Shown: in pieces, positions 1 to 11,666 of the stretch
How the letters are laid out: every line of letters starts with the position of its first letter
Position numbering within the stretch: position 1 is the first letter of the stretch
Origin: Utricularia gibba
Taxonomy: Eukaryota > Streptophyta > Magnoliopsida > Lamiales > Lentibulariaceae
Assembly (NCBI GenBank): GCA_002189035.1
Contig: CM007989.1
Coordinates: 5,983,001-6,047,000 of the forward strand
Reading direction: 5' to 3'
DNA length: 64,000 nt
The notes under the pieces: generated by a model
The model's input: the letters and a program-made list of their open reading frames with translations, nothing else
Told to the model about the DNA's origin: nothing
Databases searched by the model: none
Made by a program: the position numbers and the translations under genes

Positions 1-1090
1 ATTCTAGAAGAGATTTTATGTCCGTCTATAAGAAAGATCAATATCTAATAGCTACAGTTTATGGAATGAACTTGCAGTCTAGGTTCCATGAATATATATG
101 AAAAAACATACAAAACAACAACCAATTAATTGATTATTAAATTCATGAAAACAATGAAGTTATAAATGTGGATGCAATTAGTAAATCTAGACACAAACAA
201 ACATAAAAATAGTTTATGAATCCAATTTGTAAACTGATAACTATTATAACACCATCCTTTATTTAGTAGAATTATAGTATTAATCACGATTCGAGAGCTA
301 TTTCATCTCTTTTGATAACTCATACTTTCTTCATGCTTGATTCTAACTCTTACACCTCACACTTTCGCAAATTGATTAGGTATAATGTGTCATACCAATA
401 ATGTTTAATGGAACTTTTTTCTTTAGGTATTTGAGTTCATTCCAAGATTTTGATATATTCCCTTAAGGTTTTATAGTACGAAAGTGCATATTGATAAAAA
501 AGAATATTGTGAAAGATGAAAGCAAACCTTAAATTAAATATAAAAAAATTTGGTAAAATAAACATATGTATACGATCTTACACAAGAATTACTTCATCAC
601 ATATCTTTAGTCTCAAATATCTACATGTGCATGTTCGACTATATTATACAAAAATTAATGAAAAACAAAAGAAAACGGAACCAAAAACACCCAGGCCCCA
701 AGCAACTTAATGCTTAGCTTTTTATATAGGTGTGATTATTTGATGGGATTTCTTGATAAGATAGAATCCAAATTAAGATTCACATCTTATCTTGATCTAG
801 AATTTTTGAATAAATCTTTATTCAAATAGTCTAATTTTTAATTTTACTAAAATCAATTCTAATTTCCTTTAATTTAATTGAAATTATTCTAAAAATTTAC
901 AAAATATTTTTTTTTCAAAAAGATCAAATTGATATAAAAGATATAATATTTATTAAAAATATAAAGAAAATAAAATAAAAAGAAGATATAAAATTATCTA
1001 AAAGAATTATAAAAAAATATAATTATAAATGATATAAAATCACTTATCCCCATTTTATTGTCTTAAACAAGTTCCAATGTCATGATTTAA
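1..1090. other. AT-rich intergenic DNA
   Basis: No gene is supported here. The longest open frame (516-710) is lysine- and asparagine-rich and low in complexity, as expected by chance in AT-rich DNA. Nothing resembling a transposon end was seen. Confidence 0.6.
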
Positions 1091-1099
1091 TAAATTATA

Positions 1100-1345
1100 A
1101 GTTTATTTTTTGGAAGATGTGTTTGAAAGGAATGAAGAAGTTTATACTTTATTTTTTTAAGAAAGGTGATTTATAACAATTTTTGATTATCAATGTTTAT
1201 ATGGATGATTTGATTTACACAAGAAATTGTCGTGTCTTGATGTATAACTTTTGAAAGTTTGTAATAAAGCATTTTGACATAACTGATTTGTGGAAAATGA
1301 GATATTTCCTTGGGATAAAAGTAGTGGAGTGGAAGGTTTTTATGT
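1100..1345 (+). pseudogene. Degenerate Copia reverse-transcriptase fragment
   Basis: Reading from about 1195 gives VYMDDLIYTRNC, the Copia version of the YVDD catalytic motif. It is followed in the same frame by FDITDLWKMRYFLGIKVVE, the conserved block just downstream of the active site in Copia reverse transcriptases. One stop (TGA, near 1250) lies between the two, and frame breaks lie upstream, where FER...YTL-like residues can be recognised. No LTRs, tRNA primer site or other domains are nearby, so this is an old isolated remnant. About 300 bases of featureless AT-rich DNA follow it. Confidence 0.75.
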
Positions 1346-1821
1346 TCATATTACATTCAATTATTGACACAATGGTGTGGAAATTAAGTATATTTAAAGA
1401 AAATTTTAAATTGGACGTATATTTGATGTTATTTTTAAATTTTACAAAAAAATATACTTGCATCTGCACATTATAATTATTAGATGAAATCATTAATATT
1501 ACATTTGATTAAATAAAACTAATGTTTAAATACAATCAAAATTAATTAGAAGATTGAAATATTTTTTATTCAAGTAAAATAAATTTAAGGTAATTTGGAA
1601 TAAAAATATCATAAAAAAGAACACACAATAGCATAATCGGGCTCTCCTCTTATGGTCCGATAGTGCTTTGGGTAGCCCAGAAGATTTATTATAACGGGGT
1701 TGGCCCCTTATCAGATACCATTATGTTTATTATTTTTGTCTGAACGAAACTTGCAGTTGCAGATATTTTAACTCTTTTCGTTGTGTGGCTACTTCTCTCT
1801 GCCGTCCACCAGCAATTCGCA

Positions 1822-3767
1822 ATGCCGGTGGCTACCTTCTGCCTATCGGTGTCTTCCACTGCATCGCAAGAGCCTCCAAATGCTTCAACCCCCATTCAGC
1901 AGCCACCAATTTCGCGGCCGCCTACAAAAATCATACTACCGCAGAAGAAACCTTTGAAATGGTCGACTGGCGTATCGCCTGGGGAATACGGAGGTCCCCC
2001 AATTACTACCAAGCTTCGGAAATACTGGGGCGGCGATGATGAGGACCCTCTAGAATCTGATGATTACTTGTGGAATAAAGAATTCATGGGGCGCATGAAA
2101 AAATTAATTCACAAACCGGATGATAATGTTGTCGCCTCTGATAAACTCAAGGTCTTCTTTTATCTTATTTTCACTTTTCATGACATACATGATCCTGCTA
2201 TTCGTTTTGTCTATCTGGCTGGAGGTCTGGTATTACCGTCATTCTGATGCCTTTGTTTTCCTCTGACGTTGGATGAGTGGATATTATTCTTTTTTGGATT
2301 AAAAGCTTTTTCTGAGGGTTTAAACTGATAGCTCGTGGAGTATCCAGTTTGATGTCTTGATGTTATCATTGTGGACGTGCGCATTAGCTGAGCTTATTTT
2401 AACCCAGGGATTTCCATGGCAGGAGGTGCCCTCTGGTTTTCTAAGCTTGAATAGAGTGATGAGCTTGGATAAGTATGGCTATCTTTTTTTAAATCCGAAT
2501 ATCTTCTTATTGGGTGTTTCTGTATCCCCGTGTTCTTTAACAATGCAACTCCTATTTTTTCTTTTCTTGACTTCACAGTTTGGAGTTAGATTTAAGTGGA
2601 AAACTTGCAGCAGCCCCAAAATCTGCTGAGGAACAGCCCAAGGAAGAACGTGTAGCTTTTTGTTTCTTTCCTATTTTCACATGTCATGTTTTTTTCTTCT
2701 GACTTTCGCTTACAACCGCAATATGAATTGGCATAGAATGCTATAGCAACACGTAGTAGAAGATGGAAAGCTGCCCCGACACGTCGTGAGCAAGATAGGT
2801 GGGATAGAGCAACGAAGGCTGCCACTGGAGGGAGTGTAAGTCATTTCTTACAAGGCCAGCATACTCCATCACAACCCCCAACCCATCCCTGGCTTAACTT
2901 TTCTTACTTTGAAGCATATTTTCTTCCCTATAAAGGATGTTATGTTTCGCGAAGCGAAACGGCCCAGAGGGGATCCTTATGTGTTGGCTGCACAGTCAAG
3001 GGAACAGTATTATAAGTTGAAGAATAAGTTGCAATTGCTGACACTGGGAATTGGTGGCATTGGATTAGTTTCAGCATACTTTTCTTACTCTCCTGAAATT
3101 TCAGCAAGGTGCATAATGATCTCATTAACTAAATAAGGGTTTGTGTAAAATCACGTTTAAGCATAATTCACAAGTTAGCTACCTACTAAGTGTAATCATG
3201 TTTGCATTGAATTCTTACAGCTATGGCGCTGGCTTGGTGGGATCTCTAGTCTACATGAAAATGCTTGGGAATACTGTTGACTCCATGGCCGATGGAGCAA
3301 AGGGCCTCATCAAGTATGTCTTCTGAATTCCTTCATACTTCATGGAACTTTCCTAGTTGAGTCTCGCGATTCTTGAACCACAGTGGCTCAACCCAATGCA
3401 TCTTGTGGATCAAATATTTGTTTTTCCAAGGATTTTGTTTCTTGAAGTACCTGAACTGGTAAACTTCTGTTTACAGGGGAGCCGTCGGACAACCAAGGTT
3501 GTTGGTCCCTGTTATCTTGGTCATGTTATATAATAGATGGAATGGGTAAGGCCGCACTCTCTTCTTCACGTTAGTTTTCATAAACTCAAGTCTACGCTTT
3601 AGAATAAACAAAAGACATCTTCTTGTAGGATTCTAGTTCCAGAATACGGATTCTTTCACCTTGAGCTGATCCCGATGCTCGTCGGGTTTTTCACGTACAA
3701 GATCGCTACTTTCGTTCAAGCCATCGATGATGCTGTGGGTGAACTCGGGAGAAGAACAAGAACCTAA
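1822..3767 (+). CDS. CGL160: CGL160, chloroplast ATP synthase assembly factor (8 exons)
   Basis: The product matches CGL160 (Conserved in the Green Lineage 160), a thylakoid protein related to bacterial AtpI/Atp1 that helps assemble the membrane part of chloroplast ATP synthase. Exons are 1822-2151, 2423-2472, 2579-2649, 2747-2835, 2936-3108, 3221-3313, 3477-3545 and 3629-3767. All introns are GT-AG and the frame closes at 337 aa, against about 350 in Arabidopsis. Residues 1 to about 35 are Ser/Thr/Pro-rich, as in a transit peptide. The plant hallmark KWSTGVSPGEYGGPP follows, then GFLSLNRVMSLD, APTRREQDRWDRATKAATGG and a hydrophobic AtpI-like region from about residue 210 (LTLGIGGIGLVSAYFSY) to the C-terminal HLELIPMLVGFFTYKIATF. 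The start is the first ATG in frame; upstream codons stay open but have no ATG. No lesion was seen. Confidence 0.93.
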
Positions 3768-5260
3768 GTTTGTTAATGGCGCACGTCATGCAGCCCTTGA
3801 AAGTACATAAAGGTTCATTTTCTAGTTCCCATTTCAGCATATAAGAACAGTGCGCAGATCCATGAATACTGAATGTGGGAATTCTCTATGGTGGTCCTCA
3901 AAACAGATTCAATGCCGTCGTCAAGTGTTGTAGGATTTTTGCATCACGAAACGAGAGTTCTTCCGGAATGGGAAACTTGAAGACTACTGTGTGTGTGCAA
4001 AGTCATTACATGAATAAAACAATGAATCTCATTATTCCATGGTTCGACAACATCGTACAAACCAATATGCTAAGCATCATGGACCATACTAAGAATAATT
4101 CTATCGTCTTTTACCAATTGAACTCTTTGCCTAGCAACTTCCGTTCCATGTATTGTTTGAAATATTAGTGAATTTCTAACTCTAAACAATCTTAGGGTGT
4201 GTTGGGTTAGAGATATGGCTAGATATGGGATTTGGTAATCATTAGGTAATAGGGAGTAATTAGTATCAGATGGGGTATGAGAGTAATGTGTTTTGTTAGA
4301 ATAAAAAGAGATAGTATTTGTTTTTAATTTTTTTTTACTATTTTATATCAATTACAATTATACGTTTAAGTAAAAAATATAAAATTCTATTGAGTAATGA
4401 GACTTATATATTTTCTATTACTAGGTTTCATTTACTGCTTTAGAGAATGGTGTGAAGTTCTTTAAGCAATCGTTCATGGAAAAAAAGTTTGAGTCGAGGA
4501 ATAATAAAAAACCTTGATTTTTGCTTTCAAATAGATAATTGCAGATAAATGTAAGTGTGATAATTCATTTAAAACCTAATATCTTGATGCATTGAAGTAT
4601 ATATTGAAGAAAATGTTACCAAAGACTAACATCATGGGTAACCATATAAGGTTTGGAAAAGAAACTTTAGAAAAATATACCACTTTGTTTCAAGATCTAG
4701 AAATAATCTTAATTTAATCATACATAAGATTGATGCGATTGAACATTGGGATAAGTTGTTAAAGTTACAATTTAATTGACCTTTGATTTAACATTATGTA
4801 TACTAATTCGTACAATTTTATTGCTTTCTTTTATTTTGCATAGCACAAATGTAAAAATAATTAACACGAAATTTTATTAAATTTGAAATCAGAACTTGTT
4901 CATGGTATTATGAATTGATTCACTTTTTAAAAATTTTAAACATTGTTTAATTATTTGTTACATGGTTTTGACAAATTAATGTGTTTTTTTTTTTTACAAT
5001 TTTGAAACTTAATCATTGAATTTTTATATTGACCAAAATTTGAGATGTTTTTATTATAATTTTTTCAAAGAATTAGTTTTTTTACTAGTAAAAAAATAAT
5101 AACTACATCAATATTTATATTTTTTGAAATGGAAATTCTTCAGAAAATAACAACTTCACATCAAGTTTGGAAATTTCCGCATGTAATATATACAGCGCTT
5201 TTAAAAGGGGGTCAAATACGGCATGTACGTTGGAGATGATATTATGAATAATTAATTTTA
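3768..5260. other. Intergenic DNA downstream of CGL160
   Basis: The first few hundred bases are probably the CGL160 3' untranslated region. A 97-codon frame at 3875-4168 matches nothing I know. At about 4196 a stretch reading TTAGGGTGTGTTGGG resembles the outer end of a plant MITE, but I could not find the matching inverted end, so it is not called. Confidence 0.5.
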
Positions 5261-5265
5261 GCGAT

Positions 5266-5300
5266 CACGTGCTTAATTTGCTCGTTATTACAAACACGTG
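5266..5300 (+). promoter_or_regulatory. Two CACGTG G-boxes upstream of the polygalacturonase gene
   Basis: Perfect CACGTG hexamers lie at 5266-5271 and 5295-5300, 29 bp apart and about 160-195 bp before the start codon. G-boxes bind bZIP and bHLH factors in plants (established knowledge). The role here is inferred from position only. Confidence 0.45.
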
Positions 5301-5406
5301 ACACTCAAATCCGGGTGTTAAGAAAGTCAAAGACGATCAGTTGATGACTCCTAGATACAATCTCTTCTTGTCTGTCTTCTTCTAACTGGAAAAGACGCAG
5401 CTGGTC

Positions 5407-5414
5407 TATAAATA
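5407..5414 (+). promoter_or_regulatory. TATA box of the polygalacturonase gene
   Basis: TATAAATA lies 48 bp before the ATG at 5462. That spacing leaves room for a short 5' untranslated region, so the core promoter still looks intact although the gene is broken. Confidence 0.6.
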
Positions 5415-5461
5415 CAATCTCTTCCCATAAACACCATACCTGCTAATAGCTCCTGATCACG

Positions 5462-7161
5462 ATGAGTACCAGAAGCCTCTCCTTCTTCGCCATCCTCTTC
5501 TGCTTGTGTTGTTTGCTTGCCCCTTCTCGAGCTCGCACTCTTTCCTTCGACGAGTTCATGCGTTGCGCGAATATCGCGCTCCCCACTGCCACCGTTTCCA
5601 CGATCAGTGTTCTCAGCTACGGCGCCAAGGGCGACGGCATCACCGACGATTCCAAGGTTGTAAGATGGGGTGGTAGAGGCGTCAGCTGATAATTCATTTG
5701 TTTGTCAAGTTTCTTAGCTTTTGCTGTTGCTGTTGTTGATTTCAGGCGTTCAGTCAGGCCTGGAAGCAGGCTTGTGCCTCTACCCAGGAAGTGAATTTGG
5801 TGATACCCAATAAGGTTTTCCTTCTGAAACCAGTGACGTTTTCCGGTCCCTGTAAATCGAAGATCAACGTTCAGATCTCCGGCGACATCGTGGCTTCTAC
5901 ATCCTCATCGGATTACACCAGCACCCATTGGCTCACATTTACCGGCGTCTCGAACCTGGTGGTGGAAGGCGGCGGAACCATCGACGGCAGAGGAAGCGTC
6001 TGGTGGCAAAAATCTTGCAAAGTGGATAAATCGAAGGTCTTTGGTTATTTCATTCGCTTGCTTTTTCCTTTTTCTTCATTAAAAAAAAAAGAAGAAGATC
6101 GAGACTAAATATTCTTTTCTTTTTCTTTCATGCAGCCGTGCAAGAATGCTCCAACGGTCAGTCCCAGAATCGACAATCCTGTCCCCATGCAAAAGAAATA
6201 AATAAAAAATGGTAGTATTTATTTGTTGATTTTATATGCAGGCTTTGACTTTTGAAAGTTGCACCAACTTGGTGGTGAAGAACATCAAGGTTATCAACTC
6301 GCAGCAAATTCACTTGACGTTCAACTCCTGCAAAAACGTCGTCGCTTCGGGGCTCACGGTGACCGCGCCGGGGAACAGCCCAACACCGACGGCGTCCACA
6401 TCTCCCGCAGTCAGAACGTCACGGTCTCATCGACCACCATAGCCACAGGTTCGCCGCTTTAGTTAACCGCCTTCATGTTGTTCATGTCTCCCGGCTCACG
6501 TTGGCTCCCACGGTTCGATGCAGGTGACGACTGTATCTCCATCGTGACCGGCTCGACGCTGATCCGCGCCACCGGAATTACATGCGGACCGGGCCATGGC
6601 ATCAGTATTGGGAGTTTGGGAGAGAAGGGCTCGCCGGCTTTGGTGCAAAACGTCGTCGTTGATGGAGCCAACTTCACCGGATCATCCAACGGAGTCCGAA
6701 TCAAGACCTGGGAGGTAATCTTAAGCTCAAACTCTGCCTGCAAGTGCAACTCCGTTCCAAGTTCCAGCAGGGCATTGTGAACAACTCGCGTGTTTGTGTG
6801 TGTGCAGCGCGGATCCGGGACGGCGAGCGACATCACGCTCAAGAACATACGCATGCACAATGTGCAGAACTCCATCATCATCGACTAGGACTACTGCGAC
6901 AAGGCCGTCCAGTCATGCTCATCATCCGTACGAATCCCATACATTTCCGATGTTCATCTTCTGATCTGTACTGCAGCTTAAGTTTCCGATGCTAAAACTT
7001 TCAGGAAGGAGCGGTGCTGATCGAGAACGTGCTGTACGAGAACATCTCCGGCACCAGCGCCTCAAAGTACGCCATCACGTTGAACTGCAGCGAGAAGTCG
7101 TCGTGCCAAAAGATCCAGTTCAATAGCATCAACTTGACTGCTCAGAGCGGGGGGAAGTCTT
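5462..7161 (+). pseudogene. Polygalacturonase (GH28), 5' part, interrupted by a Copia element
   Basis: Secreted plant polygalacturonases hydrolyse homogalacturonan in cell walls. The reading starts with a signal peptide (about 24 residues, ending SRA) and then LSYGAKGDGITDDSK. Exons are about 5462-5656, 5746-6036, 6136-6156, 6242-6448, 6524-6714, 6808-6927 and 7005-7161. Family motifs are visible: NTDGVHIS, GDDCISI, CGPGHGISIGSLG and RIKTW. There are three lesions. One base is missing near 6382, just before NTDG, so exon 4 is 207 nt where the flanking phases need 208. A TAG at 6886-6888 replaces the residue after IIID. The last exon is cut by the Copia element after codon AAG TCT. The sequence resumes in frame at 12780. 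No functional enzyme can be made from this copy. Confidence 0.9.
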
Positions 7162-7406
7162 TAAACAAATGTGATTCTGATCGGGGCTTCTAGCCTCGAT
7201 GATAATAGCAGAAATCAAATAAGCAAGAAAGAGTTCACAAGTCGCACTCAAAAAACACAGCAGTGAGTCGCACATTTATACTCACTGGGAAAACCAAAAG
7301 CAATACGTAACTAACGGGAAAATAACAGAAACAGGCGTGGCAGCACCATGCGTGCCTTGCACGAGTAGTGCGTGAATCTTGGCGTCCTAACGGTCCGGCG
7401 TCTTTA
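7162..7406 (-). repeat. 3' LTR of Copia A
   Basis: This 245-bp direct repeat matches 12530-12774 except for one base. On the plus strand it begins TAAACAAATG and ends GCGTCTTTA. The outer edge abuts the GTCTT duplication, which fixes the boundary. Confidence 0.95.
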
Positions 7407-9370
7407 CCCCCTCCTCAAGCGAAGGCTCAGGAGAGCGGAGACCGAGCTTGCCAACGATACACCTGAAAGGCAAGGCGTCCAGGGCGTTGGTGAAAATGTC
7501 AGCCACCTGCAAGCGAGACGGCACGAAGGACGGCACAAGAAACCCAGACTTATATTGGTCTCTAACCAAGTGGTAGTCAATATCGATGTGTTTAGTCCGT
7601 TCGTGGAATACAGGGTTGGCAGCGATGTGAATGGCCGACTGACTGTCACACCACAACGGGATTGGAAGGTGCAGAGGTTGAGCGAGGTCACGGAAGACAT
7701 AGGATATCCAGAGCAGTTCCGCCGTGGTGGTGGCCAGAGAGCGATACTCTACCTCTGCAGAGGAGCGAGAGACAGTGTGTTGTTTCTTAATTTTCCAAGA
7801 GATCAAGCAGCCACCTAGGAACACACAGTAACCAGTAACAGAACGACGCGTAAGGGGCAGGCACCCCAATCCGCATCGCAATATGCCTCGAGGTGGCCAT
7901 CACTACTGTAAGGATATAAAAGTCCGTACGCAGTAGTGGAGTGGAGATAATGAATTAACCGCTTGAGTGCAACCCAATGCTCAACACTGGGAGAATGCAC
8001 AAACTGAGACAACTGCTGCACAGCGAACGAGATATCAGGACGAGTGAAGCTGAGATACAGCAACTTCCCAACAAGTGATCGATATTCCTCAGGGAAATAG
8101 GGTTCTGAAGGATCAATAGAGAATTTGTAGCTGCGAGACATAGGGGTAGGCGCTGCCCGCAACATAGAGGAATCAAAGCTGGATAGAATATCAGCGAGGT
8201 ATCTCTTCTGCGAGAGAAATAAACCATCAGGTCGTGCAAGTAATTCAATACCCAAAAAATAATGTGCAGAGTCAAGGTCCTTGATCGTAAAGCGAGAATG
8301 TAGTGCTGACTTTAAGGCGTTAACTGCATTCAGCGAGGATCCAACAATTAAGATGTCGTCGACATAGACTAAGAGCGCCAAAAAATCAGAGCCTCGACGT
8401 ACAAAGAGGCAAGCATCAGAAGCTGCTTGAATAAATTGAAGAGTGAGCAAATAACGCGTCAACTCCACATTCCACTGCCTGGAGGCCTGCTTAAGGCCAT
8501 AGAGCGATTTCTGCAGTAGGCAAACATCCCCAGGTCGACATGAAACACCCTCTGGAACAGCCATAAAAATTTCTTCATCCAAGTGACCATGTAAAAAGTC
8601 ATTGTTCACATCCACTTGGTGGATATGCCACTGATGCGTTGCTGCCAAGGCTAATAGAAGACGGATAGTAGTAGCTTTAGCCACAGGGGCAAAGCTCTCA
8701 TGAAAGTCTATTCCTTCAACTTGGGTGTATCCCTTAGCAACTAGGCGAGCTTTGTACCGTTCAATCCCCCCATTAGACAGTCTCTTAATCTTGTAAACCC
8801 ATTTACAGCCAACAACATGTTTACCATCAGGTAGAGGGACGATTTTCCAGGTTTGATTAGTCTCCAAGGCCCGAATCTCTTCACGCATGGCATCACACCA
8901 ACGCTGATCTTGGGATGCCTCCTTATAGTTGCGGGGTTCCTGTATGAAGTAAGGCTCTTCAGGACAACTGAGATTCACCTGATAAGTGTAATAGGCATCC
9001 AACCATGCAGGTGGGTGTGCAGCCCTCCCACTACGACGCAATATGGTGTTGTTTCCATGATTTCGGAGAGGAGAATGGGCAGGAGACAAATCAGTAGCGT
9101 TCCCAAGATCCTCAGTAGGACGCTCTGCCGAGGCAGACCTTGCACTGTCTAAAGGATCAGGTATATCAGAATGAAAGGAAGGCGGATCACCCCCATTGCG
9201 TGCTTGCAGATCATCATCTATCTCAGCTTCAGGATGCTGATTGAGGAAAGAAGCAGTGCTGTCCCCAAGATCAGCCATGAATCCAGGATCATCAGAATTA
9301 TCAACCGGCTGGTATAAAGGCAACAGAATATCAAGTGAATCAATGTCAGTGGACCCATGTTTGAGGGATA
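7387..9370 (-). pseudogene. Copia A reverse transcriptase and RNase H
   Basis: The main open frame (9323-7815) holds a polar linker and then the reverse transcriptase: WVYKIK, LVAKGYTQVEGIDFHESFAPVA, the active site YVDDILIVGS and the downstream YFLGIELL block. RNase H continues in another frame (7881-7387) with RSVTGYCVFLGG, SSAEVEYRSLA and KHIDIDYHLVRD, and ends inside the LTR. A frameshift near 7870 separates them (CDADWG to TRRSVTGYC). Another near 9365 separates this block from the integrase tail. The reverse-transcriptase core looks undamaged. Confidence 0.9.
7407..7416 (-). other. Polypurine tract of Copia A
   Basis: The minus strand reads GAGGAGGGGG directly before the 3' LTR. This is the expected site and composition for priming plus-strand DNA synthesis. 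Confidence 0.8.
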
Positions 9371-10414
9371 GACTAGCTCATAGAATTTAACATCCCGTGA
9401 CACAAAGAGCTCTTTGGTATTTAAATCATAGAGCTTATATCCCTTGTGATCCATGGGATAACCGAGAAATATGCACTTGCGAGCCCGAGGTCCCAATTTA
9501 TCAGAATGAGCATTGGAAACAGCAGCATATGCAAGGCAGCCAAAAACTTTCAGGTGATATAAGCAAGGCACAGAGTGCATCAGAACCTCAAAGGGCGTTT
9601 TCCAGCCTAAGACAGAGGAGGGCAGACGGTTTATAATATGGGTTGCTGTGAGGACAGCCTCCCCCAGAACATAGGAGGAAGACCCGCCTGAAACATTAAT
9701 GCCCTAGTGACTTCCAAGAGGTGCTTATGCTTGCGCTCCACACGTGCATTTTGCTGCGGGCGTTTGGTGCACGAAAATTGATGCTGAATCCCTTCGTCAG
9801 CACATAAACGAACGCTGCAGCTGCATGTTCAAAAACTCACCACCTTTATCTGATCGAAGGTGCTTGCAAGTGTGGCCAAAATGATTCTGGCCATAAGTGA
9901 GAAAGGCATGCAAATGCTGATCGACCCCTGTCTTAGACTTGAGCAAGAAGGTCCATGTGGCACGCGTGTGATCGTCAACGATGGTAAGAAAATATCGATT
10001 ACCAGTGAGAGTGGCATGCTTGTAGGGACCCCACAAATCGCAATGGAGTAGGTAGAGGGCATGAGGTGCACGTGACTGATTCAACTGAAAAGGGAGTCTG
10101 TGAAATTTCGAAAATTGGCAGATGTCACAGGGTGCACCCTTCAAGTCACAAGCAACAGTCACATGTTTAGCCTTGGACTCAGAAATGTGGCTAAGCCGAC
10201 AGTGCCTTAACAGGTTGTCGTGCGTGACATTATTTGAATCAGCAAAGAAACACAATTTGGGCAATAGAACATTCACCAATTTATCTTTCAGCACCTCTAT
10301 TCCTCCTGTCTTCGTTGAGAACGCAGCAAGCAAAGCTGGTGAAAAAGATCTCTTATCGAGCACATATAGGCCATCCTTTACCCTTCCAACAGCAAGTATC
10401 TCACTGGTATCCTA
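9371..10414 (-). pseudogene. Copia A integrase, frameshifted
   Basis: A degenerate HHCC zinc region is visible (HDNLLRHCRLSH, CDICQFSK). The catalytic core keeps HCDLWGPY for the first Asp and RSDKGGEF for the second. The Glu region (QQNARVERKHK) is reached only in another frame, after a shift near 9800. A second shift near 9690 has lost one G from the FWGEAV block. The C-terminal [11 protein letters not shown] and [20 protein letters not shown] are intact. At least two frameshifts mean no complete integrase. Confidence 0.88.
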
Positions 10415-11127
10415 GTCCTGCAGTAGACAGTAGTGGCTGGAGAAAACAACAAGAATACGAGTATCCGCAGCTAATTTCTGCACAGAGAGCAGATTGTATT
10501 GGAAATGAGGGACGAATAGGGTGTCCTTTAAGGTCAAAGTGTCTGCCAGAGTGACATCACTGATGCTGGCGACAGCAACTGATTGACCATTCGGGAGATT
10601 GACCCGCACTGTACCAACCGGCCTCAAAGAGTTGAAGCACATATCAGAGTACCCAATATGTGTGGTAGCCCCCGAATCCACTATCCATTCCCAAGAATTG
10701 CACACGAAATTGGCATGAACATCACTTGTTAGACACAATTCTACAGTGGACATACCTGCAAATTCCATTTTGGAAAGATTGATACTCTGTTGGCCTGATG
10801 ATGAGGTGGGTGGCAGAGTACTAGCACTGAGTAATTTCCCCAACTCACGTTGAATGAGCTGCAAAGATTCCGTGTAACCAGAGGTATTATCAGCAGTGTT
10901 ACTAGGGGTCAAATGTTCATCAAGAGGGCTTTCCACACAATGTGCTGATGGTTGGTAAGAACCCCACCGTGGGAATGACTGCTGAGGAGCATAAGTCTGC
11001 AAGTTTTTCTGAAATGAGCCCTGTTGTTTTCCTCCTTTCTTCCGCCACCAAGGGGGCGGCTCCTTGACTGTGAAACAAGTGTCCTGCATGTGCCCAGATT
11101 TTTTACATATCACGCAATAACGGTTAT
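10412..11127 (-). pseudogene. Copia A zinc knuckle and protease
   Basis: After a nested LTR the gag frame resumes with a CCHC knuckle, CVICKKSGHMQDTC, which binds element RNA. The aspartic protease follows with active site WIVDSGATTHI and the usual LFVPHFQYNLLSV block. A TAG at 10412-10414 closes the frame, but the same frame continues beyond it with DTSEILAVGRVKDGLYVLD, so the stop is a nonsense change rather than a natural end. Confidence 0.85.
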
Positions 11128-11666
11128 TATTGGAAGTCTGAATAAGGTCAGTGGTAGAATAGATGATTTCCAATGTGGTAATGAGGGTTGACAGGATATT
11201 TTTGCTGATGTTGCTGTTTGAGAATGGATGTTGTTGGAGATTTGGATATTGTATTGAGGTTTTTCAGCTACAAAAATAGCATTTTTATCCATTACAACGA
11301 AGCCATATTTATAGAACAGAAAAATAGCCGTTAGGTGATTCGCGATATCTTATCCTCTGAGAATTTCTGTTTCCGTTCTCCTTCAGCAGAACGGTCATCT
11401 CGTGGGAGAGGATGCTCTCTACTAGATTGGGCTTGGGACATTGCAGGGCTCAATGAACTTCTGCTTGCATATATGACATATATGACCTGGTATACTGTTT
11501 ATTGGGCCCATAACAATAAGTCCAGTAATAAGTCCAGTGTCTGTATTTTCCCTCTGATTTCTGGTGATGGACTTTCTGCGACAGTTTTCCTCCTTCGGCT
11601 CACGCTCTTCTGCCTCAGGTCCCTGGTGCTTCTGATTTTTCTCAGTTTCAACATCACCGTCCAACA
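11128..11666 (-). mobile_element. 539-bp solo LTR nested in Copia A gag
   Basis: The insert is flanked by a perfect 5-bp duplication, GTTAT (11123-11127 and 11667-11671). In minus orientation it begins TGTTGGA and ends TCCAATA, near-perfect inverted ends, and contains a TATA-like TATAAATA stretch near 11310. Removing it and one duplication joins GQKRDN to RYCVICKK in frame, so its limits are exact. It has no coding domains, so a solo LTR is the simplest reading; a short non-autonomous LTR element is an alternative. Confidence 0.8.

Noticed and set aside
3875-4168. Open frame of 97 codons after CGL160
   Set aside because: It lies in the probable 3' untranslated region, has no family match and no promoter of its own.
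4196-4330. MITE-like left end (TTAGGGTGTGTTGGG)
   Set aside because: No inverted right end or target duplication was found nearby.
7372-7818. Plus-strand open frame of 148 codons
   Set aside because: It is a shadow of the Copia A RNase H region on the minus strand.
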